From assembly GCF_014651495.1 (NCBI RefSeq), contig NZ_BMWZ01000005.1, positions 248,001-312,000 of the forward strand: a stretch of 64,000 bases of DNA, in the 5' to 3' direction. The stretch's first letter is position 1, and each line of letters starts with the position of its first letter. The translations under genes and the position numbers were made by a program. The notes under the pieces are model-generated. The model ran no database searches. It had not been told where the DNA came from and was given only the letters and a program-made list of their open reading frames with translations. This stretch comes from Algibacter mikhailovii (GTDB taxonomy: Bacteria; Bacteroidota; Bacteroidia; Flavobacteriales; Flavobacteriaceae). Below are positions 1 through 9,557 of the stretch, in pieces.

Positions 1-666
1 AACTACTATTAAGATTGACGTAATACTAAATACTTGCGGTAGCCAAGCCATTCCTTTTGGTAAAAAGCTATTATGAGTTTTAAGCCAATGTATTATTTGT
101 TTGGCGGGAGTTTCAACCGCAACCAAATTAGAAGTAGCTGAATAATATTGGCGCCATTGCGGTTTTTTATTTAATTCTTTAATAGCCTCTTGTCTAGATG
201 TAATATCAAGAATATCGTTTGCTTTTAACGCATGGGCTAACTTTGCAGTACCTTCTTTAATAGTTGTTCTATTAACGAATTGAAAAAAGGACCCTCTACC
301 AAAGAGGTCAATATCTAAGCTGTAAAAATGCTTTGGATCTTGAAATTGTAGCCCTGAATCTCTATCGTGAAAGTTGCCATTCGCAATGTCTATTTCATCT
401 GTGTTTATCTGAATGAGCTTTTTATGAAATGAGCGTTGTCGTTTTAAATCGGTGTATTTTGATAGCAGGTATAAAAAGAGGATGACCCCTACAATAAGAA
501 GAGGGACCATTATTTGTAAGGCATTAAAAAATAAATAAACACCAAAGCCAGAAACTATAAAAACTAGCAAGCGTAGGATACTTAAGGTAGCAATTTGTCG
601 CCCTAAACGTTTAACTTCATTTTGGTATTTATCTGCATGTTCATGATAATATGTAACCGGATTCAT
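1..666 (-). CDS. MutS-related membrane protein, 5' part (C-terminus outside window)
   Basis: The frame is open from an ATG at 664-666 through 222 codons to the window edge, so only the N-terminal part is present. Two hydrophobic stretches follow a basic start (about residues 25-60), then a soluble part containing DLFGRGSFFQFVNRTTIKEG near residues 113-132. That pattern matches the MutS core (domain III) found in MutS and in a Bacteroidota family of MutS-like proteins carrying N-terminal membrane segments instead of the mismatch-binding domain. The ATPase domain would lie outside the window. The role of this family is not settled; mismatch repair should not be assumed. The membrane anchoring is inferred from hydrophobicity only. 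Confidence 0.65.
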   Translation of the reverse strand, partial: MNPVTYYHEHADKYQNEVKRLGRQIATLSILRLLVFIVSGFGVYLFFNALQIMVPLLIVGVILFLYLLSKYTDLKRQRSFHKKLIQINTDEIDIANGNFHDRDSGLQFQDPKHFYSLDIDLFGRGSFFQFVNRTTIKEGTAKLAHALKANDILDITSRQEAIKELNKKPQWRQYYSATSNLVAVETPAKQIIHWLKTHNSFLPKGMAWLPQVFSITSILIVV

Positions 667-695
667 TTCTAAATTTATTGAGAGGTAAAGAAACG

Positions 696-724
696 AAAAA
701 AGCCCTGAATACATTCAGGGCTTT
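696..724 (-). terminator. Rho-independent terminator of the BI-1 gene
   Basis: AGCCCTGAAT and ATTCAGGGCT (701-722) form a 10-bp perfect stem with a two-base loop. On the minus strand it is followed by a run of T, just after the stop codon of the gene ending at 749. Confidence 0.8.
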
Positions 725-748
725 CATCATATATTTTTGTTAAAGCGA

Positions 749-1453
749 TTAATCTCTCGATAGAAAAATGCTTAATACATACCAAAATAATAACATTAAT
801 GAGGCAAATAATCCTAGCGCAGCAGGAATATACTCATCATTGGTATATTTATTTACCAAATTTGAAGTTTGATATATAATAGAACCAGCGGCCAGTAAAC
901 ACATACCTACAGAAAACCACAATCCTAAATTAAATCCGAATAAACTGCCAGCAATGATTAAACCCATAGCTATAAAAAAGCCAACGGTTAAACCCGTTCT
1001 TAAAAACGAAAAATCCTTTTTTGTAACAAAAACTACAGCTGATAAGCCCGTAAACAGCGCCAAGGTGACAATAGCTGCTTGATTTAAAATTTCTGGGCCA
1101 GATTCCATGTAAAATGCGGCAATATAAATTAGCGGAACAAAAATTAAGGCTTCGGCCAGAATGTAAATGCCAAAGGCTAAATACTGCATGTTTTTGTCTG
1201 GTGTTTTTAAGGTCATTTTTTCGGCATAGTTAGTAATAAACATAAAGCCTCCAAGCATAATCAACCAACGCCAACCTTCAGTCATAGACAGCATAAAATC
1301 AATAATGGTATCACTTTGAAGTAATAAGTATTCAAATAGAATAAATACTAATACGCCGCCAGCGACATGGGAATATGTCTTTTTGTAAAAAGCTACTTTT
1401 TCAGCGTCGTCTAAATGCGCTACTAATAATTTATTTCCAATATTGTTTTCCAT
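749..1453 (-). CDS. Bax inhibitor-1/YccA family membrane protein
   Basis: A 234-residue polytopic protein with about seven hydrophobic segments after a hydrophilic N-terminus of about 25 residues. The spacing of the segments and the length fit the BI-1/YccA (TMBIM) family, whose studied bacterial members are pH-sensitive calcium-leak channels or modulators of the FtsH protease. Which of these roles applies here cannot be read from the sequence. It has its own terminator downstream and another hairpin terminator upstream (1498-1523), so it is probably monocistronic. The ATG at 1451-1453 is the only sensible start. Confidence 0.75.
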   Translation of the reverse strand: MENNIGNKLLVAHLDDAEKVAFYKKTYSHVAGGVLVFILFEYLLLQSDTIIDFMLSMTEGWRWLIMLGGFMFITNYAEKMTLKTPDKNMQYLAFGIYILAEALIFVPLIYIAAFYMESGPEILNQAAIVTLALFTGLSAVVFVTKKDFSFLRTGLTVGFFIAMGLIIAGSLFGFNLGLWFSVGMCLLAAGSIIYQTSNLVNKYTNDEYIPAALGLFASLMLLFWYVLSIFLSRD

Positions 1454-1497
1454 AATTGTTTAGATGTGTTTTATTTTCTCACGACAATATATAAAAA

Positions 1498-1523
1498 AAA
1501 GCTCCGAAACCAATCGAAGCTTT
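1498..1523 (-). terminator. Rho-independent terminator of the zinc peptidase gene
   Basis: Read on the minus strand, AAAGCTTCGA pairs with TCGGAGCTTT (one G-T pair) around a short loop and is followed by a T run. It lies 25 bases downstream of the stop codon at 1548. Confidence 0.75.
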
Positions 1524-1547
1524 ATCCTTATTTTATGTTCTTTATAT

Positions 1548-2243
1548 CTAATCTCGACCTCCAAAAACTTGAAGCGCCCAATATAGCAAGTTGGCTAAGG
1601 CACCAATGGCGGCCACCAAATATGTTCTTGCTGCCCATTTTAGAGCATCTTCAGAACCTTTATATTCTTCTGGAGTTACCATGTTTTTATTTTTCAGCCA
1701 AGCCAAAGCTCTATTACTCGCGTCATACTCTACAGGCAATGTAATAAAACTAAAGAGTGTTGCAAATCCCATAAAGACCACACCTAATACAGCTACCCAC
1801 CAGCCTAAACCTATGCCTGCAGCGCCACCAAGCACTAACCCTCCAATAATTAACCATTGAGACATGCCCGAAGTTACACTTACCATAGGTACCAAGGTAG
1901 ATCGCATTTGCAACCAACTGTAGGCTTGAGCATGCTGAACTGCATGACCGCACTCGTGTGCTGCTACTGCAGCCGCCGCGGCATTACGTTGATTATACAC
2001 AGCTTCACTAAGATTAACCGTTTTGTTTTTTGGATTATAATGATCTGTTAAACGCCCAGGTGTTGAAATAACTTCAACATCATAAATACCATTATCTGCT
2101 AACATTTTTTTAGCAATTTCAGCACCACTCATTCCGTTGCGTAAATGTACTTTAGAGTATTTTGCGAACTTACGTTTTAGCGTATTGCTTACTGCCCAAC
2201 TCACTAAGGCAACGGCTCCAATTAATATATAATATCCGATCAT
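1548..2243 (-). CDS. YugP-type zinc metallopeptidase, membrane
   Basis: A 231-residue protein with an N-terminal membrane segment, a soluble loop carrying HECGH at residues 96-100, two central hydrophobic segments (about 127-170) and a C-terminal one (about 212-227). Glu172 in LPVEYDASNRA is the likely third zinc ligand. This is the architecture of the DUF-type zinc metallopeptidase family that includes Bacillus YugP. The substrate is unknown. The full-length family core is present and the HExxH motif is intact, so an active enzyme is expected. It lies 95 bases upstream of the BI-1 gene on the same strand but is separated from it by a terminator. Confidence 0.8.
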   Translation of the reverse strand: MIGYYILIGAVALVSWAVSNTLKRKFAKYSKVHLRNGMSGAEIAKKMLADNGIYDVEVISTPGRLTDHYNPKNKTVNLSEAVYNQRNAAAAAVAAHECGHAVQHAQAYSWLQMRSTLVPMVSVTSGMSQWLIIGGLVLGGAAGIGLGWWVAVLGVVFMGFATLFSFITLPVEYDASNRALAWLKNKNMVTPEEYKGSEDALKWAARTYLVAAIGALANLLYWALQVFGGRD

Positions 2244-2340
2244 TTTTTCTTTTTTAAATTGTGATTACTCCACTAAATATAACAAAAATAACGCCAAGGT
2301 TTTTTAGTGAAATTTTGTCAGGACATTATCTGTATGATAC

Positions 2341-2384
2341 ATTAAAGCCGTTTAAATCTTAATTTAAGATTCAAACGGCTTTAA
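2341..2384. terminator. Bidirectional hairpin terminator
   Basis: ATTAAAGCCGTTT at 2341 pairs with AAACGGCTTTAAT ending at 2384; the stem continues through AATCTT/AAGATT after one mismatch, with an AATT loop. It sits 22 bases past the stop codon of the alanine dehydrogenase gene. The T run is short on either strand. Confidence 0.65.
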
Positions 2385-2405
2385 TCAACGCTCTATCATT
2401 AGATG

Positions 2406-3503
2406 CTACACGCTTAACTCTAAATTGAAAGCTTCAGCAATTTCTTTATATACAATTTTGCCTTTTACAACATTCAGTCCCTTTGATAAAGGTAAACTGT
2501 TTCTGCAAGCTGTTTCCCAGCCTTCATTGGCTAACTTTATCACATAAGGCAACGTTACATTGGTTAAAGCTACTGTAGAGGTGTGCGGTACAGCGCCTGG
2601 CATATTTGCAACACAATAGTGCACCACGTCATTTATAATATACGTTGGGTTTTCATGCGTTGTTGCCTTAGTGGTCTCAAAACAACCACCTTGATCTACC
2701 GCTACATCAACAATTACTGCGCCTGGGTGCATGTCTTTAAGCATGTCCTTGGTGATTAATTTTGGTGCTTTTGCACCTTTAATTAATACGCCTCCAATAA
2801 TTAAATCAGTTTCTTTAATGCGTTTCCTGATATTATACTCACTAGAAAACTCGGTTACCACATGATTGGGCATGACATCATTTACATAACGCAATTGCTT
2901 CATATTAATATCCATAATTGTAACGTGCGCTCCTAAGCCAGCGGCCATTTTAGCAGCCTGAATCCCTACAATTCCTGCACCTAAAACCAAAACCTTACCA
3001 GGAGGAACTCCCGGAACACCACCTAATAAGACACCGCGTCCTTTAATGGGTTTTTCTAAATATTTAGCACCTTGTTGTATGGACATTCTACCTGCTACTT
3101 CAGACATAGGAATTAATAATGGTAGTGAACCATCAGCGTCTTCAACCGTTTCGTATGCAATGCAAATGGCCTTGCTATCAATCATGGCTTTTGTTAACAC
3201 TTCGCTAGAGGCAAAATGAAAATAGGTAAAAACCACTTGATCCGGTTTTATTAATCCGTATTCAGATTCAATAGGCTCTTTTACTTTTACAATCATATCG
3301 CTTGAAGCATAGACATCTTCAATGGTTAATAAAATAATGGCGCCTACTTCTAAATAGTCCTCATCAAAGAAACCGCTACCAAAACCAGCTTGAGTTTGAA
3401 CAAAAACAGTATGATTTCTTTTAGTAAGCTCAAAAACACCGGCTGGCGTGATGCCAACTCTACTTTCATTATTCTTAATTTCTTTAGGAACGCCAATTTT
3501 CAT
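2406..3503 (-). CDS. ald: Alanine dehydrogenase
   Basis: A 365-residue enzyme interconverting L-alanine and pyruvate plus ammonia with NAD(H). The key residues of the family fall at the canonical numbers: Arg15 (NNESRVG), Lys75 (KVKEP), His96 (TYFHF) and Asp270 (VDVAVDQGG). The Rossmann motif GAGIVG is at 175-180, with Asp198 placed to bind the adenine ribose and so favour NAD over NADP. Length is normal for the family. It is cytoplasmic and probably serves alanine catabolism or nitrogen balance. It is a single gene, with a terminator just downstream and about 170 bases of non-coding sequence before the next gene. Confidence 0.92.
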   Translation of the reverse strand: MKIGVPKEIKNNESRVGITPAGVFELTKRNHTVFVQTQAGFGSGFFDEDYLEVGAIILLTIEDVYASSDMIVKVKEPIESEYGLIKPDQVVFTYFHFASSEVLTKAMIDSKAICIAYETVEDADGSLPLLIPMSEVAGRMSIQQGAKYLEKPIKGRGVLLGGVPGVPPGKVLVLGAGIVGIQAAKMAAGLGAHVTIMDINMKQLRYVNDVMPNHVVTEFSSEYNIRKRIKETDLIIGGVLIKGAKAPKLITKDMLKDMHPGAVIVDVAVDQGGCFETTKATTHENPTYIINDVVHYCVANMPGAVPHTSTVALTNVTLPYVIKLANEGWETACRNSLPLSKGLNVVKGKIVYKEIAEAFNLELSV

Positions 3504-3672
3504 AAATATATTTTTAGGTTAATTTCTGCGTGCAAATTACAACGAAATGAGGAAAAAAATGAACTGTAAATGAAGTCCAATAGATTTTTGTGAAATCAAA
3601 AAAAATGAAATTACTATTTTGTCAAAAAGGGAATTTGAGCAATAAAATATGCGGGGGAATTACTAATTTGAT

Positions 3673-3933
3673 TTAATTTTTGCCGTATTTAATTTTGAAA
3701 TACATCAATAAAAATGACGATATTACGGTAATACTATTAGCAAAAATCATAGATGGGCTATTTTTTAAGACGCCATAGATTAACCAAGATACAATACCTA
3801 TAAAAAAAAGAATGAGCATGGGTAATGACAAACTTGACACATCCTTTGTCTTCCATGTTTTATATACTTGTGGTAAGAATGCAGCCGTTGTTAATACGGC
3901 GGCTAAAAAACCAATAATCTCAATACTATCCAT
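3673..3933 (-). CDS. SemiSWEET-type sugar transporter
   Basis: An 86-residue protein with three predicted helices (about 4-23, 37-56 and 62-80). FLPQVYKTWKTKDVSSLS at 19-36 contains the PQ motif of the MtN3/SWEET repeat. This is exactly one triple-helix bundle, the size of bacterial SemiSWEETs, which dimerise to form a bidirectional sugar uniporter in the inner membrane. The substrate cannot be told from sequence. It stands alone between ald and leuS on the same strand, about 180 bases from either neighbour. Confidence 0.88.
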   Translation of the reverse strand: MDSIEIIGFLAAVLTTAAFLPQVYKTWKTKDVSSLSLPMLILFFIGIVSWLIYGVLKNSPSMIFANSITVISSFLLMYFKIKYGKN

Positions 3934-4035
3934 TTACGTTTCTCAATTATGTAGATGCAATATTGTCAAGTCCTTAATTAACGGTTTGCCTTCTTGTAAA
4001 GAATCCTTAATACTAACAAGGCGCTATTCGAATAA

Positions 4036-4063
4036 TTTGGATTCCTAATTTATAGGAATCCAA
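4036..4063. terminator. Inverted repeat, probable terminator of leuS
   Basis: TTTGGATTCCTA and TAGGAATCCAAA form a perfect 12-bp stem with a four-base loop, 50 bases after the leuS stop codon. No long T run follows on the minus strand, so termination is likely but not certain. Confidence 0.55.
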
Positions 4064-4113
4064 ATAAAAACAACTTGTCTTAGGTATTTATTACTTAAAT
4101 CGCTTTAATTGCA

Positions 4114-7100
4114 TTATCCAACAATATTTACAATTTTACCAGGAACCACAATCACTTTTTTAGGTGTTCTTCCTGCTAATTGTTCTTGTGTTTTTTCGTT
4201 TGCCAAGACTGCTTCTTCAATAGCATCTTTACTCATATCCAATGGTAATTCCATGGTGAAACGCATTTTACCATTAAATGAGATTGGATAATTCTTACTA
4301 CTTTCTACCAAATGACTGGCATCAAATTCTGGAAAAGCTGCCGTAGAAATAGAGGTGGTATTTCCTAATTGACTCCAAAGTTCTTCGGCAATATGCGGCG
4401 CATATGGTGATATTAAAATCAATAATGGCTCTAGGATATCCTTGCTAGTACATTTCTGAGCCGTTAACTCATTAGTGGCAATCATAAACGTCGACACCGA
4501 TGTATTAAAAGAAAAGTTCTCAATATCTTCTTGAACCTTCTTAATGGTTTTATGAAGCGTTTTTAAATTATCTTTTGTTGGGGCGGCATCTGTAACTTTT
4601 AGTCCGTTATCATCCGCATATAATTTCCAAAGTTTTTTAAGGAATGAATGCACACCGGTAATACCAGCCGTATTCCAAGGTTTATATTGTTCTAATGGGC
4701 CTAAAAACATTTCATAAAGGCGTAAACTATCTGCACCATAATCTGCTACAATATCATCTGGATTGACCACATTGTATTTGGATTTGGACATTTTTTCAAC
4801 GTCACGACCCACTTTGTAAACATCGTTGCCTTCTTCAATTATTTCGCCTTTTTCTCCAATAAAAATAGCTGCTTTATACTCTTCTCTCCAATTTCTAAAA
4901 GCTTTAACATCTAATTCATTTGAACTATTAACAAAGGATACATCGGCATGAATAGCATGAACTCTTTTTAAGTCAATATTCACATTAACTAATCTTCCCT
5001 TATCCAAATTAATCGATGCTAATTTGGTTCTAACCTTATTTGTGAATTCAACCTTTTCCTCGACAGAATCCTTTAGTCTATTTAATAATTCTGATGAAAC
5101 AAAAACATTGAATTTATACATTTGATCTTTGATGTCTTCTCCTTTTCCATCAAATCCAAAACTACCTAAGTCAAGTCTATAAGCAAAAGCACTCGTCCCC
5201 AAAATCATACCTTGGTTAATCAGCTTTTTAGCATACTCATCATAGGGCACAACCCCTTTATCAAACAAGAATTTTTGCCAAAAACGTGAATACAATAAAT
5301 GTCCTGTAGCATGCTCGCTTCCGCCTATATACAAATCAACATCTTGCCAATAATCCATAGCTTCTTTTGAAGCGATTTCATTTTGGTTATCCGGATCCAT
5401 ATAACGCATAAAATAGTATGAACTTCCTGCCCAACCTGGCATGGTATTCAATTCTAAAGGATGAATAGTTTCATTATCAATCAAATCATTTGAAACAACT
5501 TCATTTTTTGCAGTGTCCCAAGCCCAAACAGTTGCGTTTCCTAAAGGAGGTTCACCAGTTTCGGTTGGTAAGTATTTTTCAACTTCAGGTAATTTTATTG
5601 GTAAATGCTCCGCTTCTATCATTTGTGGCAAGCCATTCATGTAGTAAACGGGAAACGGTTCACCCCAATAGCGTTGACGTGAAAATACGGCATCTCGCAA
5701 TCTGTAGTTCGTTTTTCCTTCACCTTGACCAATTTGCTCTAATTCGTAAATAGCCCGTTTTGTCGCTTTTTTATAATTCAATCCATTAAGGAAATCACTA
5801 TTTGCAATAATTGTTTTTTCTTTATCTGAAAAGGCTTCTTCAGAAATATCAACACCTTCAAAAATATTAGGAATAGGAATATTAAAATGGTTTGCAAAAG
5901 CGTAATCGCGTTCATCGCCACAAGGTACAGACATGACAGCCCCTGTGCCGTAACCTGCTAAAACATAATCGCCAATCCAAATAGGAATAGGTTCTTTTGA
6001 AAACGGATGTTCGGCATAAGCTCCTGTAAATGCTCCAGAAATGGTTTTTACATCTGCCATTCTATCGCGCTCACTACGTTTTGCAGTCGCTTTAATATAA
6101 GTATCAACCTCTTCTTTTTGCTCAGGAGTTGTTATTTTGGACACCAACTCATGCTCCGGTGCTAGGGTCATGAACGACACGCCAAAAATAGTATCTGGAC
6201 GCGTTGTAAACACGTCAATTACGGCATCATGATTATTTACATTAAAAGATACTGATGCACCAACCGATTTCCCGATCCAGTTACGCTGACTTTCTTTTAA
6301 AGAATCGGTCCAATCAATTTTATTTAAGCCTTGAAGTAAACGTTCAGCATAAGCCGAAATACGCATACTCCATTGCGTCATTTTTTTTCTAATAACAGGG
6401 TGGCCACCACGTTCAGAAACGCCGTTCACAATTTCGTCATTAGCCAAAACAGTTCCTAAAGCAGGACACCAGTTTACCTCTGTTTCCGCTAAATAAGTTA
6501 ATCTGTATTGTAATAGTATTTTTTGTTGCTTTTCTGAAGAAAAGTCATTCCAGTCTTCAGCTGAAAACGACTCAATATTATCATCACAAACGGCATTAAC
6601 ATTTGAATTGCCTTCAGTAGAAAATAGTTTTTCTAAAGTACTAATGTCTTCAGCCTTGTCTGTGTCATTGTTATACCAAGAATTAAACAGTTGAATAAAA
6701 ATCCACTGCGTCCATTTGTAATAAGAGGGATCAGATGTTCTTACTTCTCTAGACCAATCAAAAGAAAAACCAATTTGGTCTAATTGGCGTCTATAGGTAC
6801 TAATATTATCTTTTGTTGTAATGGCTGGGTGTTGTCCGGTTTGTATGGCGTACTGCTCGGCTGGTAAACCAAAAGAATCATACCCTTGCGGATGCAATAC
6901 ATTAAACCCTTGATGACGTTTGTAACGCGCATAAATATCTGAGGCTATATAACCTAGCGGATGACCAACATGCAATCCTGCACCACTTGGATAAGGAAAC
7001 ATATCCAAAACATAATATTTTGGTTTTTCACTTTGGTTTTCTGCTTTAAATGTTTGGTTTTCTGCCCAATACTTTTGCCATTTGGCTTCAATTTCGTTGA

Positions 7101-7119
7101 AATTGTACTTCATTGTCAT
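4114..7119 (-). CDS. leuS: Leucine--tRNA ligase
   Basis: A class I aminoacyl-tRNA synthetase that charges tRNA-Leu. The HIGH-type motif is HVGH at residues 50-53 within PYPSGAGLHVGHPLGY, and KMSKS lies near residue 775. The editing domain lies between about 260 and 470, with the WCPALGTVLANDEI segment near 220. At 1001 residues it is longer than the usual 850-950: there is a negatively charged insertion around 155-205, and a further lysine/valine-rich insertion of about 50 residues shortly before KMSKS. Two in-frame ATGs lie six bases apart; AAGGA directly precedes the first, so the second (7113) may be the one used. It is cytoplasmic and essential. Confidence 0.95.
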   Translation of the reverse strand: MTMKYNFNEIEAKWQKYWAENQTFKAENQSEKPKYYVLDMFPYPSGAGLHVGHPLGYIASDIYARYKRHQGFNVLHPQGYDSFGLPAEQYAIQTGQHPAITTKDNISTYRRQLDQIGFSFDWSREVRTSDPSYYKWTQWIFIQLFNSWYNNDTDKAEDISTLEKLFSTEGNSNVNAVCDDNIESFSAEDWNDFSSEKQQKILLQYRLTYLAETEVNWCPALGTVLANDEIVNGVSERGGHPVIRKKMTQWSMRISAYAERLLQGLNKIDWTDSLKESQRNWIGKSVGASVSFNVNNHDAVIDVFTTRPDTIFGVSFMTLAPEHELVSKITTPEQKEEVDTYIKATAKRSERDRMADVKTISGAFTGAYAEHPFSKEPIPIWIGDYVLAGYGTGAVMSVPCGDERDYAFANHFNIPIPNIFEGVDISEEAFSDKEKTIIANSDFLNGLNYKKATKRAIYELEQIGQGEGKTNYRLRDAVFSRQRYWGEPFPVYYMNGLPQMIEAEHLPIKLPEVEKYLPTETGEPPLGNATVWAWDTAKNEVVSNDLIDNETIHPLELNTMPGWAGSSYYFMRYMDPDNQNEIASKEAMDYWQDVDLYIGGSEHATGHLLYSRFWQKFLFDKGVVPYDEYAKKLINQGMILGTSAFAYRLDLGSFGFDGKGEDIKDQMYKFNVFVSSELLNRLKDSVEEKVEFTNKVRTKLASINLDKGRLVNVNIDLKRVHAIHADVSFVNSSNELDVKAFRNWREEYKAAIFIGEKGEIIEEGNDVYKVGRDVEKMSKSKYNVVNPDDIVADYGADSLRLYEMFLGPLEQYKPWNTAGITGVHSFLKKLWKLYADDNGLKVTDAAPTKDNLKTLHKTIKKVQEDIENFSFNTSVSTFMIATNELTAQKCTSKDILEPLLILISPYAPHIAEELWSQLGNTTSISTAAFPEFDASHLVESSKNYPISFNGKMRFTMELPLDMSKDAIEEAVLANEKTQEQLAGRTPKKVIVVPGKIVNIVG

Positions 7120-7216
7120 CCTTATTTAAGAAGTTGCAAATTTACGTTTTAATTGGAAACCGAGTAGCCATATGCACAAAAAATGAGTTTCGTAAATATT
7201 TATAAAATATTACGTT

Positions 7217-7224
7217 TACTTTTG
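7217..7224 (+). promoter_or_regulatory. Bacteroidota -7 promoter element before the EamA gene
   Basis: TACTTTTG matches the TAnnTTTG consensus of Bacteroidota sigma-ABfr promoters and lies 42 bases before the start codon at 7266. No clear TTTG -33 element is seen at the usual spacing. Confidence 0.4.
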
Positions 7225-7265
7225 GTGAAATAAAAAGGGGAATTCATTAAAATCTAATACTAATC

Positions 7266-8183
7266 TTGAGTAAAAGCAATATAATAAAAGCGCATTTTGC
7301 CTTGTTTGCAACACATGTCATTTATGCAGCAAATCATTTTATTGCTAAAGGAATTATGCCCGAAAAAATTAACCCAACCCCCTTTGTTTTCTTCAGGGTT
7401 TTAGGTGCGGGATTGATATTTTGGTTCATTAAGTTGTTTGTTAAAGAAAAAATAGAAAAGAAAGATATTTTTAGACTGATGCTCTGTGGACTCTTTGGTG
7501 CGTCTTGTAATCAGTTATTCTTTTTTCATGGATTGAGTTTAACTTCACCTATAGATACCTCCATTATAATGACATCTGCACCAGCAGTAGTTTTTATTTT
7601 AAGTATGATTGTATTAAAAGAAAAAGCAAATAAATATAAAATATTAGGCCTTGCTATTGGGGCTTCAGGAGCTATTGGATTAGTGTGGTATGGTCAAGTA
7701 GCTGAGGGAACTAGTAGTTTTTTAGGTAATCTTTTTGTGTTTATGAATGTATTGTTTTATTCATTATATCAAGTTACTGTTAAACCGTTAATGAAGAAAT
7801 ATCATTTTATTAGCATTATCAGTTGGGTGTTTTTATTTGGATTGCTATTTGTAATTCCCTTTGGGATGAATGATGTATTGTATAATACAGATTATGACTT
7901 ATTTGATTTTAGCACCTATATGGTCATAGCCTATGTTATTGTGTTTACAACATTCCTAACCTTTCTATTCAATATTTATGCACTCAGACAAGTTTCTCCA
8001 TCAGTTGCAGGGAGTTATACTTATGTACAACCTGCGGTGAGTTTTGTAATTGTGTTTATCTTATCCATGTTGCTCAATGATAATACCTATAATGAGGATG
8101 TAAATTGGATAAAGATTACGTCATGTCTTTTAGTAATTATAGGGGTGTACCTAATCAGTATGAAGCCAAAGACTTTTTCTTAG
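7266..8183 (+). CDS. EamA/DMT-family transporter
   Basis: A 305-residue integral membrane protein with about ten hydrophobic segments and the internal two-fold repeat typical of the drug/metabolite transporter (EamA, RhaT-like) family. Such proteins export amino acids or other metabolites; the substrate cannot be predicted. The start is a TTG at 7266; no ATG lies near enough to keep the first helix intact. It is divergent from leuS and about 100 bases ahead of ftsX. A second, only distantly similar EamA gene lies at 35408-36307. Confidence 0.8.
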   Translation: MSKSNIIKAHFALFATHVIYAANHFIAKGIMPEKINPTPFVFFRVLGAGLIFWFIKLFVKEKIEKKDIFRLMLCGLFGASCNQLFFFHGLSLTSPIDTSIIMTSAPAVVFILSMIVLKEKANKYKILGLAIGASGAIGLVWYGQVAEGTSSFLGNLFVFMNVLFYSLYQVTVKPLMKKYHFISIISWVFLFGLLFVIPFGMNDVLYNTDYDLFDFSTYMVIAYVIVFTTFLTFLFNIYALRQVSPSVAGSYTYVQPAVSFVIVFILSMLLNDNTYNEDVNWIKITSCLLVIIGVYLISMKPKTFS

Positions 8184-8280
8184 TCCATGGTCTTTTACAA
8201 CAAATTGCTGATGTTTTAGTTTATATAAATTATAGATTGCGTTTACTTTATTATTTTTACGCTATTAATCCAATTATTTT

Positions 8281-9159
8281 ATGAGTTCATCATTTGAAAA
8301 ACACCAAAAGCGGAAGCTTATTTCTTCATACTTTTCTGTAGTTTTAAGTATTGCCTTAGTGCTTTTTTTATTAGGATTATTGGGAATGCTTATACTGAAT
8401 GCCCAAAAAGTATCTGATCACTTTAAGGAACAAGTTGTTGTTACTATTTATTTAAAGGATTCTGCCAAGGAAGTTGAAACAAAGCAGCTTGAAAAAAGTT
8501 TAGCTATGGCTGAATATGTTAAGTCTACAGAATACGTTTCAAGAGAACAAGCCGCAGAAATCATGAAAGTTGAAAATGGCGAGGATTTTATGGATTTTGT
8601 GGGCTATAACCCGTTGCAGAATTCTATTGATGTCCATTTGAAAGCGAATTTTGTCACCTCTGAACATCTGGAAAAGATATCAGCGGAAGCCTTAAATAAA
8701 GATTTTGTTGAAGAAGTTACTTATGATAATGACTTGGTGAAGCTCATGAATGACAACGTTAAGAAAATTAGTTTCTGGGTATTACTTGTAAGTGGCATTT
8801 TTACATTAATTGCTGTGCTTTTAATTAATAGTTCTATTCGCTTGGCAGTTTACTCAAAACGATTTACCATAAAAACGATGCAAATGGTTGGAGCAACAAA
8901 ACGTTTTATTAGACGCCCTTTTATTTGGAAAAGCATAAAACTGGGTATTATAGGTGCTTTATTAGCCTTAATTGGCATGGCTATAGTCCTGTACTATTTA
9001 AATAAAACTTTTGTAGAATTAGAATTATTAAGTAATCCAATATTGGTGGGTCTATTATTTGTGGTTGTTTTTGGCTTAGGAATTATCATTACTTGGATTA
9101 GTACACATTTTGCTACCCAGCGTTTCTTAAATTTAAAGACCGATGAATTGTACTACTAG
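8281..9159 (+). CDS. ftsX: Cell division protein FtsX
   Basis: A 292-residue protein with the FtsX layout: cytoplasmic N-terminus, helix 1 (about 18-38), a periplasmic domain of about 130 residues, then three helices (about 165-187, 218-240 and 255-275). The loop between helices 2 and 3 (MVGATKRFIRRPF) is the FtsX/MacB-type coupling segment. With the ATPase FtsE it forms an ABC-type complex that controls peptidoglycan hydrolases at the septum. No ftsE lies in this window, so the two genes are unlinked here. The DUF3098 gene follows on the same strand. Confidence 0.9.
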   Translation: MSSSFEKHQKRKLISSYFSVVLSIALVLFLLGLLGMLILNAQKVSDHFKEQVVVTIYLKDSAKEVETKQLEKSLAMAEYVKSTEYVSREQAAEIMKVENGEDFMDFVGYNPLQNSIDVHLKANFVTSEHLEKISAEALNKDFVEEVTYDNDLVKLMNDNVKKISFWVLLVSGIFTLIAVLLINSSIRLAVYSKRFTIKTMQMVGATKRFIRRPFIWKSIKLGIIGALLALIGMAIVLYYLNKTFVELELLSNPILVGLLFVVVFGLGIIITWISTHFATQRFLNLKTDELYY

Positions 9160-9241
9160 AGGTATAAATTAGAAATAGATTAACATAATAATTTCAAATA
9201 ATTCTATTACTTTGCACTAAATTTTGCGATAGAAGCTAATT

Positions 9242-9496
9242 ATGGGAGAGAAAAAACGTAAAGCAGAAGTAAAGCCAATCTTTGTATTTGGTAAGAAAAA
9301 CTATAAATTTATGTTTATTGGTTTGGCAGTAATTGCTTTAGGTTTTATCCTAATGGCTGGCGGCGGTAGTGACGATCCTCATGTTTTTAACCCGGACATT
9401 TTTAGCTGGAGACGTATTCGTTTAGCACCAGCTTTAGTACTTATTGGCTTTGGTATTCAAATTTATGCCATTCTTTTAAATCCTGATAAGAAATAA
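9242..9496 (+). CDS. DUF3098 small membrane protein
   Basis: An 84-residue protein with two predicted helices (about 22-40 and 61-78) joined by a loop with GGGSDDPHVFNPDIFSWRR, the hallmark of DUF3098. The family is found in Bacteroidota and is usually linked to ftsX and uppP, as here. Its function is unknown; the context suggests a role at the envelope or divisome. The reading frame starts at an ATG with no competing start, 82 bases after ftsX. Confidence 0.82.
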   Translation: MGEKKRKAEVKPIFVFGKKNYKFMFIGLAVIALGFILMAGGGSDDPHVFNPDIFSWRRIRLAPALVLIGFGIQIYAILLNPDKK

Positions 9497-9557
9497 ACAT
9501 ACTTAGGTTTGACTTTACCTTAGTTTTGGCAGAAGTTCCACATTGCTATTAGCGTAT

